Source of the DNA: Acanthococcus lagerstroemiae
Taxonomy: Eukaryota > Arthropoda > Insecta > Hemiptera > Eriococcidae
Length of the DNA stretch: 64,000 bases
NCBI GenBank assembly: GCA_031841125.1
Contig: CM063112.1
Coordinates: 13,356,603 to 13,420,602 of the forward strand
Reading direction: 5' to 3'
Shown: positions 23,455-34,715 of the stretch, in pieces
How the letters are laid out: the number at the start of each line of letters is the position of its first letter
How positions within the stretch are numbered: the stretch's first letter is position 1
The notes under the pieces: generated by a model
What the model was told of the DNA's origin: nothing
Database searches by the model: none
Seen by the model: only the letters and a program-made list of their open reading frames with translations
Made by a program: the position numbers and the translations under genes

Positions 23455-24210
23455 GGGCTGAGTCCGAGTTGCGTCCCGGATTGGAAGGCCGCCTGTGAAA
23501 GATGACCGAATTGCGTCCCGTGTTTTTTAAACAACAGTGTAATTGCGTTCCATACTTTGGTCGAATTGCGTCCCGCATTTTCCTCCCCACTTTGCCAGAC
23601 TTAGGACTGGCTGCTAAGTTTGCAAGTGGTTAAAAATGCGGGCGGCTTTTTAATTAATGTGAGGAGGTTGGAACTTGCTCGACAGTCGTTTAACATACTC
23701 GTACGGAGTAATTTCTGCCTTCGTCAATTGTGTCATAGTTTCCTCAATGAAATCTGCCTTTGAGTCGCGCCTTCCTAAGGGATGAGTGGAGCGTATTTTC
23801 ACATAGTTCATATCTTGCCATTCAAGTAGCGCGTCGATGAATGTGTGCACATTTGGATACGAGTGGTAAAACATACCACTTAGCCGTGAGTGGTAAGCTT
23901 CACACGCATTAGTCATCCTGATGGTTGTTGAAGTGAAATGAGCCCGCAATGTTGGAGGAAATCAGCAGCCTGGGATGATATACGTTTCCATAACATAGTC
24001 TGTGAAATCTTGAATTTGCGGATGAAGGGGAAGACGCGCCATCATTTCGTCAACGAAAAATTCTTCGACAACTTCTGGGCGCAGAAAGGGTAAGCCAAAA
24101 TATGCCCGCAAGTATGATCCCTCCTCCGTGGCGGGACGCAATTACACCATTGATTCAAAAATATGGGACGCAATTCGTACATGTTCCCTTCTATTGGGAA
24201 GCAACTCGGA
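23455..24210 (-). mobile_element. MULE-type DNA transposon fragment with AATTGCGTCCC repeats
   Basis: Both ends carry the word TCCGAGTTGCGTCCC (left) or TCCGAGTTGCTTCCC (right, reverse complement) and behind it further copies of AATTGCGTCCCG: four at 23469-23576 and, inverted, two at about 24126-24170. Between them the minus strand encodes the end of a Mutator-like transposase. It lies within the LINE, whose RT reading is broken at PKKKG and resumes near 24215. No clean 9-bp target duplication could be read because the left flank is an A-run. Confidence 0.75.
23600..24065 (-). pseudogene. MULE transposase C-terminal fragment
   Basis: Minus-strand translation from 24065 gives FVDEMMARLPLHPQIQDF, then a frame break near 23955, then the open frame 23949-23650 with FTSTTIRMTNACEAYHSRL and MFYHSYPNVHTFIDALLEWQ. 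The words RxTNACExxHxxL...HPNxxxFIDALL are typical of the region after the catalytic E in MULE transposases of the insect Phantom/FLYWCH-associated type. Only about 155 residues remain; the DDE aspartates and the zinc-finger part are missing. It cannot be an active transposase. Confidence 0.75.
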
Positions 24211-25640
24211 AACTCCGAAAACAAAAACAGGAGTAGATGGGTGTAAAAATTATTGAACAATTAGTCTTCTTTCGTATACCTACACCAAAACTATTAATTA
24301 GGATAATTTATCGCAGAATTGAGAATAGAATAGATAACTAGGAGATAATAAGTTTGGATTTAGGAAAAGTAAAGATACTGGAGAAGCAGTGTTAGCTTTG
24401 AGATTAATTGTGGATGGGACATTCAAAAAGGGGCAGGATACTCATATGGCATTCGGTGATACTGAAAAAACTTTGAAAAATGAATAAAATTTAAAGAAAA
24501 ACAAGTTATTTTAAGCTTCTATAAAGATAGAAAACTGGGTTAAGAATAGAAGAGGAGACAAAGGAGACTAATAGAGAAAAAGGTGTACGGCAGGGATTCT
24601 CCTTGTCTCCAATATTATTTAATTTTTACATAGAGTGGGCTATAAAAAAATTAAAAAAGCTATTTGAAGTAGGTGTAACTACACATGGAGAGCGAGTAAA
24701 AGATGCTTAGGTTGGCAGATGATATTGCCTTATTAGCTGAAAGAAGTACTGATTTGAAAAATATTTTAAATGAAATGGAAAAGATTTTTAGAGTAGAATA
24801 TCGTAAAAAAATAAACGAAAAATGAAGCTAAAGTAATGGTGTATAATCGATGTGAACATGGTAGCTTAAATTAAAAAAAAATAGTCAGGAAAAAATTGAA
24901 GAAATAAGCGAATTTTGATATTTGGAGACGAAATAACAAAAGATGGAAGAAGTGAAAAGGATATTAGTAGAATAGCGCAAACTAAATTAGCATTTTATCG
25001 AAAAAGTAATCTTTTCAAATCAAAAATAAATCTGGAAATCAAAACATTATTTTTGAAAACTCATATTTGGAATGTAGCCTTGTATGAATGTGAAAGTTGG
25101 ATCGTAAGAAAACCAGAGAGAACAAGGATAGAAGTTTTTGAGATGTGGTGCTATATAGGTGGACACTAAGTATCAAATAGATAGATAAGGTAAGAAACGA
25201 GAAAATGCTTAACAGAGTAGGAGATAAAATGGATACTGGGAATTGTCTGAAGAGGAGGAGAGATAAATTGGTAGAGCATAACTTGAGACACCCAGGAATA
25301 ACATCACTGCTGCAAGAAGAAAGGGTGAAAGGGAAGAATTGGGTAGGTCGGCAAAGATTCCAATCTATTCAACAGATAATCGAGGATGTCAAATGTAAGT
25401 GTTACTTGGAAATGGAAGAATTCGCACAAGATAGGGAGAAATGGAGAGAGCTGCATCAAACCGGTCCTAAGACTGATAACCTTATCATCATGGATTGGAC
25501 TAGAGTTGCTCAACTTGATTGGGTCGTTCTTGTTCCTTTCAGTCCTTTCCTTTTGGTATTATGGTATGGGTTCGATTTGTAATGGAGAGTTGCATTAAAC
25601 TGGTAGTAATCGCCTTATCATCATCATCATCATCGTTATC

Positions 25641-26620
25641 ATTATTATTATTGCAATTATATTCCAAATTTTTCCTTCCCTTGTTATTCACCTCAGTACT
25701 TCCTCATTCCTGATATTTTCTATCCACTCAATTTTCAACATTCCCCCATAGCAACACATTTCAAGAACTTCTATCCTTTTTCATTTTTGTGTTCCTATTG
25801 TCCCGGTCTCACATCTATACAATACTATACTCCAAATATACATTCGCAGAAATCTCAGTCTCACTTCCAAATCTATATTTTCCCCAGATATGTCTCCTTT
25901 TAGAAAAGAAGCTCTCTTAGTTTCTGTTTCACTTCATCCTTGTTGCATTATCAAACTCTACCCAAAAGTACCTAAGTTCCTTTACCTTGTTTAATTTTCC
26001 ATCTTTCATGTCCATACTTAATAGATTTTTGTTCCCGTCTATTAACTACCATCACTTTTCTTTTATTCTTGTACATCTTCATTTTATAATTTCTGTTCAA
26101 TCTTTCATCCACATTTTTCCAACGTTTACTTTAGTTCTTCTTTATTTCTTTCCACTATTGCAATGTCCTCTGCAAGCCTTATCATTCTAACCGTCTCCCT
26201 TGTATTTTCACACCTGATTTCATTAATTTCTTCAATTAATTTTTCTGTAAATAAGTTGAATAATGCTGATGACAAACAGCAACCTTGGTTCACTCCTTTT
26301 TGAATTTGCGCCTCTGTCACTTCATCCTCTCTTTGTAGTTGACCCCCTTGATCCTTATATGAGTTCCATATTACTCTTCTTTCTCCTTCAATATTTGAAA
26401 CATTTTTGACCATTCAACATTGTCAGAAGCTTTTTCTAAATTTACAAATGCTACATATGCATACAAACCTTTAGTCAGTCTTTTTTTTTTTTTTTTCTGA
26501 TAATAGTCTCAAACATAAAGTTGCTTTCTTAGTTCCTTCATCTTTTCTGAATCCAAACTAATCTTCTCGAACCCTTTCTTCCATTTCATTTTGTAATCTC
26601 ATATCTATTCATCAAGACAA
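25641..26620 (-). pseudogene. LINE copy, same family, opposite orientation
   Basis: Read on the minus strand from 26610: RRLVWIQKR (degraded GFRK block), KGLYAYVAFVNLEKASDNV (RT block with DLEKAFDN changed to NLEKASDN), the open frame 26413-26126 with GVNQGCCLSSALFNLF, and then IRLAEDIAIVERNKEELK, where the catalytic ADD is AED. Further on the minus strand 25860-25650 gives EVLEMCCYGGMLKIEWIENI. It lies tail to tail with the plus-strand copy ending at 25640. A 16-base T-run near 26483 interrupts it. Two catalytic aspartate positions are altered, so this is dead. Confidence 0.78.
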
Positions 26621-27100
26621 GTAGAATATGCCCTAAAAACATCAAAATATGCTCATAAAATATTCCTGACAAACTCCATAATATGTCGAAATATTCCCAA
26701 GTATGCAATATAGGTATTAAAATTTCGCATTTTTCAAACTAAATAATATTGATCCGAATACTTCTTGACAATCTTAACGATTTAAAATGACGAAATAATC
26801 AATAAAAGAATTAATAATAATTAATATCTGCCCATGTCCGGCAGCTGGCACCGCACTTAGAAGATTTCACGTTCAATTTTCGCTTTCCAATGTTTGAAAC
26901 TTTTAATTATTTCAACTTTTCTCTTCTCTTTTTTACCCGTTCTATTTTTCCTTTCCTTTCATTTTTCGTTTTTATTTCTTTTATTTTTTATGATTTACAT
27001 TTTAATAACATTTTTTGCGTGAGAGTGGAGTATATCGTACTTCTGAATTCCTCCGTTCCAACACCACTGTTCACATAGATCCTTACTGTATGAGCCTTTA
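26621..27100. other. AT-rich DNA with ATATGC motifs; no gene
   Basis: Words such as AAAATATGC and AATATGCC recur between 26632 and 26725, resembling the segment at 29740-30400. No coding region is recognised. Confidence 0.35.
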
Positions 27101-27970
27101 CAGTAATCTGATGGTAACAATGTTTCAAAACTTTGAAAAAGACAGAAAGGCAGACTGACAGACACACACAAGAGACAAGACAGATACCGAAAGATGATGC
27201 CAAGGGACGGCATCAATAACGGTAAGAAAGGAAAATACGAAAAACTATGTTCCTGGTATGGCACCATCTTCGTAAAAAAAAAAAAAAGACAGAGATAGAC
27301 AAAGACAGATTGATAAACAGATACTGCGTCAGTGCAGAAAATAAAAGAAAAAAGGGGAAAAAATTAATTTCTGTCAGAGACATTGTTTAAAAAAAAAGAC
27401 AAATAGACTAGCAACGATCCTCTCCTCTTAAGTGTACACATTTTGTATTGATCTCCTAATCCAACGGCCTGGTCAGGTTCTGCATAGCACGATGCAAGCG
27501 TCTGACAAACGTCTCTTGTCTTCTGCATACCTGTACTTCCTGTCCTTTCTAAACCACGTTCTTCTTCTTCTTCTTCCTATTCTCATGACCCACTCTCTTT
27601 CTTTGTAGGGCATCAGTTTACTTCAGTTACAGTTTATGTTTTGTAGCTTAGGACATCCGTTTAGTCACAGGTTATGCTTAGTACTCACGCAGATCTCTTT
27701 TTACTCTTGATCGTTCAACACACGCGCTTTTCCCAGTCGCTCTCGTTTTTTAATTTCGAATGCCCTCGCTCCGATCCGAACTAGACGCTTTTTTTCGTAC
27801 AATTTCCGAAAACCCCACAGACTGACAGGCAGAGACAGACAAAGATAGAATGGAAGAGACAAACATCAAGCAGGCAGACGAGCAAACAGACAGACTGGCA
27901 AGTAAAAAGACAGGTAGACAAGCAAGCAGACAATAGAGAGGACAAACAGATAGATGCATTTTCCTCAAAA
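27101..27970. repeat. Three clusters of degenerate (CAGA)n simple repeat
   Basis: GACAGA/CAGACTGACAGACA-type strings occur at about 27138-27190, 27285-27325 and 27822-27955. Long minus-strand frames rich in Leu, Ser, Val and Cys in these clusters are products of the tetranucleotide repeat. Between clusters no gene is recognised. Confidence 0.7.
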
Positions 27971-29110
27971 TGGCTTACGATGCTGTTCTTCGACTTCATA
28001 CCCACTTGCAGCACTTACGTATCCGACTGCACCCCAACTACCGTCACTCGGGAGCGTTCCAAGAAGTAACGAGAACCTGCGCGCTGTAAATGATTACTCA
28101 AACAGAGAGTGCATAGCTACATATACGGAATTTTAAAACGCCTTCTCATTAAACAAGAGCTGACGCGGTTTCCTTCGACGCATTCGGAAAAAGCCGAGTC
28201 GAGCAGCGCTCCAGCCCAGCAGCATACATCGGGAACGCTGCGCCGGTTTCTCGGAAAATCACGGCTTGGAAATGTAAGTAATCGAAATGTAGACGAAGTC
28301 GCATCTCATAACAGAAGATGCTTAAGACGAATTTCCTTGTAAAAAATGCGGTTCCATAATTATGCAAATATTGTTTGTTTCTTTCGAAGTTCAAACAAAG
28401 CAGACGGCAGTTTATTAAAATGGAATTCTTGATTTCGAAGAAAATTCTATTTACATTTTAAATGCAACGAAATAAAAAGAAAAAGGAAAATGGAAAATTC
28501 GTTGGTGCGTGATCAAACCCCCGAGTTTCCAGCTTCTAAACGCTGGCTTCGAAACTGTATGCGGCGTTAAATTCTAATGAAAAATCACTTGGTTAAAAAA
28601 AAAAAATAAAAAACAGGCAAAATGAAAAATAAATGAAAAATCAATTGCGGAAAAAGTATAGAAGGAAAAACAAAAGCAGGGGGAAAAAAAGAATAACAGG
28701 GGGAACTAAGACAACAGTAAACAATAGAGGGAGAGCGAAAATGAATGAAAAATAGAAGAAAAAGAGAATACCTGTAAAGCCAATTACCGCTTTGCGTCAA
28801 TTTTTGCACCAATGAGGTTGAGCTCGGTGAATGACGAGTTAGATATGCACCAATCGGAAATTACACTTTTTTTACGCTATACCGAAAAAATAATTTCGAT
28901 ATCGCGATTAATTAACGTTAGACTATTTTTTCTCTCTTTCCGAAGTCGAGAAAAATTGCTCGATCTGTTGGCGACGGTTGACGAGCGTAAATTTGTGGAA
29001 TGAGGTAAAGGACCTCTTTGCTTTCTTCTTTTTTTACGAAACTGCAGAACGATGGGCAATCGATCGAAAAAGTTCTAATTACGTGCATACGATAACGTAA
29101 TTAGGGAAAT
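27971..29110 (+). other. Host-like DNA with a possible 5' exon; otherwise A-rich
   Basis: 28140-28273 is GC-richer and ends in a good donor (GGAAAT|GTAAGTAA at 28274). An open frame 28109-28342 crosses it, but no acceptor or protein similarity is evident, so an untranslated exon is as likely as a coding one. 28590-28760 is a long A/G-rich stretch. Nothing more is supported. Confidence 0.25.
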
Positions 29111-29740
29111 AATAAAAAGCATAAGCTACGCTCACTGAATAAAGAGACGGAAGATGACTAAGGTCAGTACTAGAAACCACTAGAAGCGGAAGATCTATTT
29201 TAAAAAAAGGGTTGAGCTTGGGAAAATCTTAAGACTGTCTACTTACAAGATAATTCTAGGGGAAAGCATTATAACTGGAATGAAATTAACAAAAAAATTA
29301 TTTCCAAAAAAGATTGAAAATCAAGTGTTGAAGTGGTAGCATTGCTATGCACCCCCCCCCCCCGGCACCATAACACCATCGTGATAAAAATCATTCTTTA
29401 CGTGATTTTTGTGATTTTAGGATCGAAAAAATCTTGAAAATGATTTAAACTACAATATCGAAATTATTCTTTCTTTTTTTTAGAAGTGAAAGAGAGAATA
29501 TCATAAACACAAAGGACAAAAGGAGGTTGAGTTTTGGGTCAACGAAAGATGGGAAGACAAAGTATTCGAGTTTAAAAGCTTATCAGATAGAATAACAACA
29601 ATTAAGCAAGAAATTCAAAAAAATTACGACGCTAACTGTAACCAAGTATACGCTCCCATCTTCCTAGCAAAAGATCTGGAAGTGGGAACAATTTTATGAG
29701 CTTCTGAATAATTTACAAGAAACAAATAAATAGAGCGCGG
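29111..29740 (+). pseudogene. LINE endonuclease-domain fragment
   Basis: At about 29530-29700 the translation FWVNERWEDKVFEFKSLSDR then ITTIKQEIQKNYDANCNQVY then API matches the LINE endonuclease region (the expected form is GFxVxKKWxxxVxEFxxxSDRIxxLKxEI ... IQVYAPT). At 29118-29155 an unrelated small piece repeats 31071-31110 (AAGCATAAGCTACGCTCACT and following), which is the linker part of the same LINE type. The endonuclease reading stops near 29735 and continues after the insert at about 30438. Confidence 0.6.
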
Positions 29741-30425
29741 CAAAATATGCAGATGCATATTTTTTAACTCTTAGGTCATCTCTGATCCCAAAAGTGATGA
29801 AAAATGTTTACGTTTCAGAAAGAAAAAAAACGCATTTTGATCCCCATTTCATTTAGTATGTTTTACATATTTAGGGTAAAAATGCATAATTTTACATGTC
29901 GGGTCTTTTTCGCGTTTTTCCCCCTACAAATTTTGTCAAACTCACAAAAAATATCCAAAATACGGTTATTTTGTGTTTCATCCTAGTAAAAGAAAAAAAA
30001 AAAACTCATATCAGGAAGAGAAAAACAAGTTGAAAAAAAATTTTTTGGGAATTTTTTTTTTGCAGTTTGGTAATACTGAAATACCAGGTTGAGTATTATC
30101 TTACATAATACAGAGCCGTTCTTCGTTTAAAATTCAGTTCGTTTACCAAATTAAAGGTTTTTCGAGATGATTGTCTCTTGTTTTTTCATTCTTAATGTTT
30201 CAGTTTTATCCAGTTTTCTCAGGTGTTCCAGTTCAGAATAAGATTTGAACAACAATTATGAATGGGGCTTTCAAAAAACTGTAAAATGATACCCATATTG
30301 ATTTTACATATTTCTAGGAAAAACGCATATTTTGGTCATATTTGGGATAAAAAAAGTCGCATATTTTATGCATTATTGTTTTTTTCTTTTTTTCTTTTTT
30401 TTTTTTTCTTTCATATTACGCAATA
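29736..30425. mobile_element. AT-rich insert with ATATGC subterminal motifs
   Basis: This ~690-bp block separates two consecutive parts of a LINE endonuclease, so it is a later insertion. Its left part reads GCGGCAAAATATGCAGATGC and ATATTTTTT; its right part holds CGCATATTTTGGTCATATTT and GTCGCATATTTTATGCATTA. Repeated ATATGC/GCATAT words near both ends recall subterminal motifs of DNA transposons. No exact terminal repeat or target duplication was found, so its class is open. The right margin is a long T-run. Confidence 0.45.
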
Positions 30426-30429
30426 AAAA

Positions 30430-31115
30430 ATAAGATAATCATGGGAGATTTTGAAAGACATTTTGGGTTGAGACAGGCAGAAGAGGAAAATATCGCTGGC
30501 CCATGCAACTATGGAAAGAGAAACAAAAGAGGGGAAATTAATTACTTTCTGCCAGGAAACCCAAATGAAAATTTTGAATACATTTTTCAAACACACATGG
30601 ATAATAACACTCTATCAGGAATATAAAAATCGAACTGATTATACACTCACACCATCTTGAATGAAAAATGCAACAAATTTTAAGGTAATGACTAATGACT
30701 AACTTTCCTTTCTATTCGGACCATAGATTAATAAAATGCGATTTACATTTATCCACATGGCGGTATTCAAAATTATCCATTTATGAAGTTCGACTGAATG
30801 AAGAAGACAGGCATCCGTATAGAAAAAATGTGCACACATTTTATAACAAAATAAAAAATAGAAGGATTGAATGATCTAGAAAACATTAGCACTAAGCTGG
30901 TTAATACAATGCATGTCAGCAAAGGGAGTAAGCTGTTGAACCAAAGGGTAGGGAAGTAGAAGTAGTATCTCAGATAAAGGAGAAAAATATGCAAAAAAGA
31001 AAGGAACTAAAAAAGAAGTCTAGAAAAGTAAAACAAGAGCGAATCAAACTAATTGTATTATGTCAACTAATGAAGCATAAACTACGCTCACTAAATAAAG
31101 AGAAGAATGATGGCT
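30430..31115 (+). pseudogene. LINE endonuclease-to-RT linker fragment (continuation)
   Basis: The open frame 30441-30623 reads MGDFERHFGLRQAEEENIAG, then NYGKRNKRGEINYFLPGNPN. This is the GDFN ... GxGxRNERG block of LINE endonucleases, with the catalytic asparagine region changed to GDFER. It continues to SDHRL-like remains near 30715 and the basic linker at 30985-31100. Several stops are present. It joins in order with 29530-29735 across the insert. Confidence 0.65.
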
Positions 31116-31670
31116 ATACAGGGTATTTCTCTGGTAAGTAGGCAACCTACCCTGACAATAATGTAGATATGTTTGCGCACTCTTACTTTTAAAGGAGCTC
31201 AGTTATGGTCAAATTTTGAAAAGTTTTCTATCTTTACATTTCGTTTCTCCTTCTCAGGACTGGAGATAGACAGGAAAATGGTACCAGCAGGTAACACTAG
31301 AGGGTAGCTGTGGTAACCATATAAAAAAGAATGGTCGGAATCGGTTCAACAGGAGGTTCATAAAATCAATTTGAGTACAAATTATATCCGAAAATATTCA
31401 CATTTTTTCAATCTCCCGTGAAATTTGCTCTCTTAAGCTATTGTTTTTTATTTGCAATAGATTTTACATTAAATTTCCCATAAAAAAGGTCATTAGCAAT
31501 TTTCTTGTATCTCTATTCGAATTGCTCAAAATGTTGTTCAAAATATCTCAGAAAACGTAAAAACAAAAAAAATTTTTTTGGTCAAAATCATCAATTTTGA
31601 TATTTTGGTCGATTTCTATAGAAAAAGTATCGCAATAACGAAGAGACAAAATTTACGGGTGTGAGAGAGA
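31116..31670 (+). repeat. Repeat fragment beginning TACAGGGTATTTC
   Basis: TATACAGGGTATTTCTCTGG starts at 31116, at the point where the LINE reading ends. The same terminal word occurs at 46743 (TACAGAGTATTTC) and, inverted, at 50093-50105. No matching inverted end was found downstream here, so the copy is probably truncated. The body is AT-rich and non-coding. Confidence 0.45.
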
Positions 31671-32133
31671 AGAGGGAGAGAGAGAAAGAGAATTATGAAA
31701 GAGAATGAGAAAAGAATGGGAATGTCTGCGTCGCTTTTCGCGGTTTTTCAGAGCTCACGAATAAATCCGATGTTCTGAATTGTTACCGCGTAGAAGAGCG
31801 AAAAATTACCTTTCCAACAAGCCCTCGTCGAGGCTGGTAACGTGACTCCGCGGCAAGTTACGGCCGCTTGAAGGAGTGGGAGAAAAAGGTGTGTCTAACT
31901 TTAGACGCGTTTTTCTCGAAAACATGTTTTTGCGCGTTCTTGTTACACTCATCTTTGACCGCTTGTATCTCCACACAGAAAAAGGCTACAGATCTCGCCG
32001 ATAGCTCCATGGAACGGGTATTCATTCCTCTATTCCGTACTATCCGTAACTCAAAATTCGTCGGATCGACAAACTTACCCCTTTATATAGAAACTGCCAC
32101 ATTTCGGGAAAATATAGATTTAAAAGTAAGGCA
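31671..32133. other. GA-rich repeat and unassigned host-like DNA
   Basis: A (GA)n-like tract covers 31660-31715. The following 400 bp is moderately CpG-rich with no recognised protein or repeat partner. Confidence 0.35.
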
Positions 32134-32595
32134 GAGATTTCTTCAAACGCACATTTGAATATAGCACTGTATGGACATGAGACCTGGACAACAGGAACAC
32201 AAGAAAGAAAATGGATAGAAGCTTTTGAAATGTGGTGTTAGAGGCACATGTTGAAAACCTAAAGGACAGAAAAGATCAGGTATGAAAAAGTACTGAGGCG
32301 AATAGGAGGAAAAAGAGAAATTTGGAATATAATCGTAAAGAGAAGAGCTGAAATGGTAGGTCATAATATGAGACATCCAGGCATATTGTTATTATTGTTC
32401 GAGGGAATGGTTGAGGGAAAGAACTGGAAATGAAGGCAAAGAATGAGCTATGAAGAGCATATAATAAAGGATACACAGGGTAAATCCTTTTCAGAGAAAA
32501 GAGAATAGCACAGGAGAGAGAGAGAGAAAAGAGAAGAGACGCAACCTACTAGTCAAGAGACTAAGGAATATAATAATAACAACAACAACAACATG
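32134..32595 (+). pseudogene. LINE 3' fragment with (TAA)n/(CAA)n tail
   Basis: Translation gives NIALYGHETWTTGTQERKWI and EAFEMWC, then KVLRRIGGKREIWNIIVKRR, then AEMVGHNMRHPG, the C-terminal part of the same LINE type as 24915-25580, including the GHxxRHPG word. It is 5'-truncated and has internal stops. It ends in AACCTACTAGTCAAGAGACT and TAATAATAACAACAACAAC. The last 55 bp are also found at 62756-62812. Confidence 0.75.
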
Positions 32596-33000
32596 ACGCT
32601 CGAAAGGTTGAAAAGAGAAGGAAATAACTCCTAACATAAATTCAGCGACCCTTGAAAACCCCATTTCAAAAATTTAATTACTTTTAGGCTCATACGAGGT
32701 GACGACTAAAGCTTAAATTCCAATTCTCATTGGAACTTCCCCCTCTCTAGGCTCCCTGAGGTACGGGTTAATCTTTTCCAAGTTTTCTCAACTTTGCAGA
32801 ATTTTTTTCCCCGAATATTTGGAACCGATTTTGGGGTCAGCCCAGTACAAACTCAAAAGTCGAAAATAAAATCACCCTAATATACACATATTGTCACTGG
32901 GAAAAGTGATTTTATCATAATGGCGTGGAAATAGATATAAATAGCCGGTTTATAGAACTGGATGTACAAGAAGAATAACGAAGCGCGAAGGGGACAAGGC
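32596..33000. other. No gene recognised
   Basis: AT-rich sequence without repeats or coding signal that I can identify. Confidence 0.4.
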
Positions 33001-33900
33001 AAGTGCTTTGCAAACGAAGCAAAGTAAGCAGCGAGAAAAACGTAATATCGGTAAATATGTGGAAATAAAGAGCCAATATTCGGACACGGGCGAGCGGGAG
33101 AAAGTTATCCGGAATAAAAGGACGATAAAAGGACCATCGTTTAAAATTCTCGACTATTTATCAACATGTAATGGGGCGAGAGAGAGAGAGAGAGCTGAGA
33201 ATGAAAAAAAAAAAAATAGCGAAAAAAGTGGCCTGCGAAAATTCCTTGGAAGGTGTAGCGCACGTTTGATGTTAAGTCGTTTGATAACGTCAGCGGATGC
33301 GTGAACACGTGGTCTTGATGTGTTTCGGAAGGGTGGCCGAATAAAAAATTGGCACAGAATGCGCGGAATGGACGACAACTCTTGGCCGCGTGGGAGGGGG
33401 CCACCACCACCGCCTCGCTGCTCGCCTTCATCGCCGTCGCGAATATGTAACAACAGTTTTGCAAAATTTTGCTTATTGGGCAGTTCGTTTCATTTCGTTA
33501 AGTTGCCCGCCGAGCTGCGCGCCATTTTTAACCGTTTAATATCGCCGGCGAGGTTCGCGTGTAGGTTTCTTCTTTCTCCGTCTCTCTCTCTCTCTCGCGC
33601 GCCCGCAAAGGTTTTCCAGCGGTGCCTTTTGGCGCACACGGCGTCTCGCCGGCCATTAAAGCGAACCGCCGTGCCCGCGTCGCGGCTTCGACCCGCACCG
33701 GTGCCGATAAAAGTAACCGGCCGAAGACTTTTCCGGACCATTTGGTCTGCGCCGAACTGGAGATCAGGTGCGGCGAGCACCGACCGAGTCAATAGGTCGT
33801 GCAGCGGGAAACCAAGAACGTGGAAACGTGAAACCGATCGTCTGCGATGGAACCGATTTGCGCTAAAAATAGGCCAGAAAATGATGCTGGTTTGAGCGGA
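33001..33900. promoter_or_regulatory. CpG-rich block, possible host regulatory or UTR DNA
   Basis: GC-rich and CpG-dense from about 33360 to 33880, with (GA)n at 33179-33194 and (TC)n at 33578-33597. Overlapping frames on both strands (up to 191 codons) reflect low stop frequency in GC-rich DNA and show no protein motif. Its unique character suggests conserved host DNA such as a promoter or untranslated exon, by inference. Confidence 0.35.
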
Positions 33901-34715
33901 AGGCTAGGTCTTATTTTCTTCAGCGGGCCAACAGTCGCGTTCTAGTGGATAAGTTTCCATAGTTTGGCTTTCTTTTCCCCAGGAAGCATCCAATCGGGGC
34001 TGTAGCTAGGGTCAAATGTCGAGGAGGATGAAATTCCCGGGAGGGCAGCGCAGTTCAGGAGTTACTCTCCACACCCCGCCCACCCTACTCCTAATTTTAT
34101 CATAAACACCCCCTCCCCCACCCGTAACAGAAAGAAGATGACAATAACTGAAGAACGAAATTATAATTAGGGTCGGCGTAGCCGAGCCTATTGGAATCGA
34201 AATTTGTTTTATCTTCTCTTCTTATTTCCAGTTCAGTTCAGTTTAGTTTAGTGACACGTCATTTCAAATTTGTTGATCTGAGCGGATCTGAGTTCCAGTT
34301 CAGCTCAAGTGGCGTTTTATTTCGGAGAAATTGATTAGTTGAAAGTAATAAAAACAATTCTAAGCAACAATTTCGATTTCATTAGGGTCGGTAATAAGCC
34401 TCTTGCCATCCTCCCCGGCGTCTCTGAAACTCCCCGACGTCTCTGAAGTAATGCTCGAAAGGGCGGATTCCAGGGCTCGGGTTGAGAGCAAATTAGAAGG
34501 AAAAAAAAAGCCTCTCGCCAACACTTTTTTTCTTTCGATTTTTTTTTCTTCTTCAGACGTGCTCATTGATCTTGATCTTCATTACTGCCAGCGTTATTTT
34601 CAGTTTCAATGTATAAAGCCAAGGAGATTAAATTAAACAAATGCGATTTTAGATTATCATTAACATTTTATTTTTATTTCGTCTCCTCCAAAGGTGAAGC
34701 AGAACAAGTTTTGTT
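33901..34715. other. No gene; short CAGTTCAG repeats
   Basis: A cluster of CAGTTCAG/CAGTTTAG words lies at 34230-34310, as in the repeats at 19.5 and 21.3 kb. No product is recognised. Confidence 0.4.

Larger units (their letters stand above)
21413..25640 (+). pseudogene. LINE (endonuclease-RT element) split by two later insertions
   Basis: One 5'-truncated LINE reads across three segments. Segment 1 (21413-21667) is the linker before RT (KCKKTKEEWMKEKSDNIEE, then GEPVYTAKDKMKRRVKYV). Segment 2 (23186-23460) carries KMEREEDTEEDEKEDSILR and RGKPAGVVEIPAKLLQN, the first RT block. Segment 3 (24210-25640) carries KNY then TISLLSYT, FGFRKS, the RT block VRQGFSLSPILFNFYIEW, then LRLADDIALLAE with the catalytic ADD pair, and at 24915-25540 the thumb and tail (EVFEMWCYIGGH, LVEHNLRHPG, IIEDVKCKCYLEMEEFAQD). 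It ends in an (ATC)n/(TTA)n run near 25616-25650, a typical 3' tail. Stops and frameshifts inactivate it. The two gaps are the foldback element and the MULE. Confidence 0.8.

Noticed and set aside
21557..23590. Frames of 170 and 193 codons crossing foldback element 2
   Set aside because: Both read into the inverted ends from opposite sides and mirror each other (SRFSVRHRKTSFSRNQV and its near copy); this is symmetry of the ends, not two genes.
27750..28014. Leu/Ser/Cys-rich minus-strand frames resembling membrane proteins
   Set aside because: They are translations of a degenerate (CAGA)n tract.
33320..33895. 191-codon frame in the CpG-rich block
   Set aside because: Long frames occur on both strands here because stops are rare in GC-rich DNA; no domain is visible.
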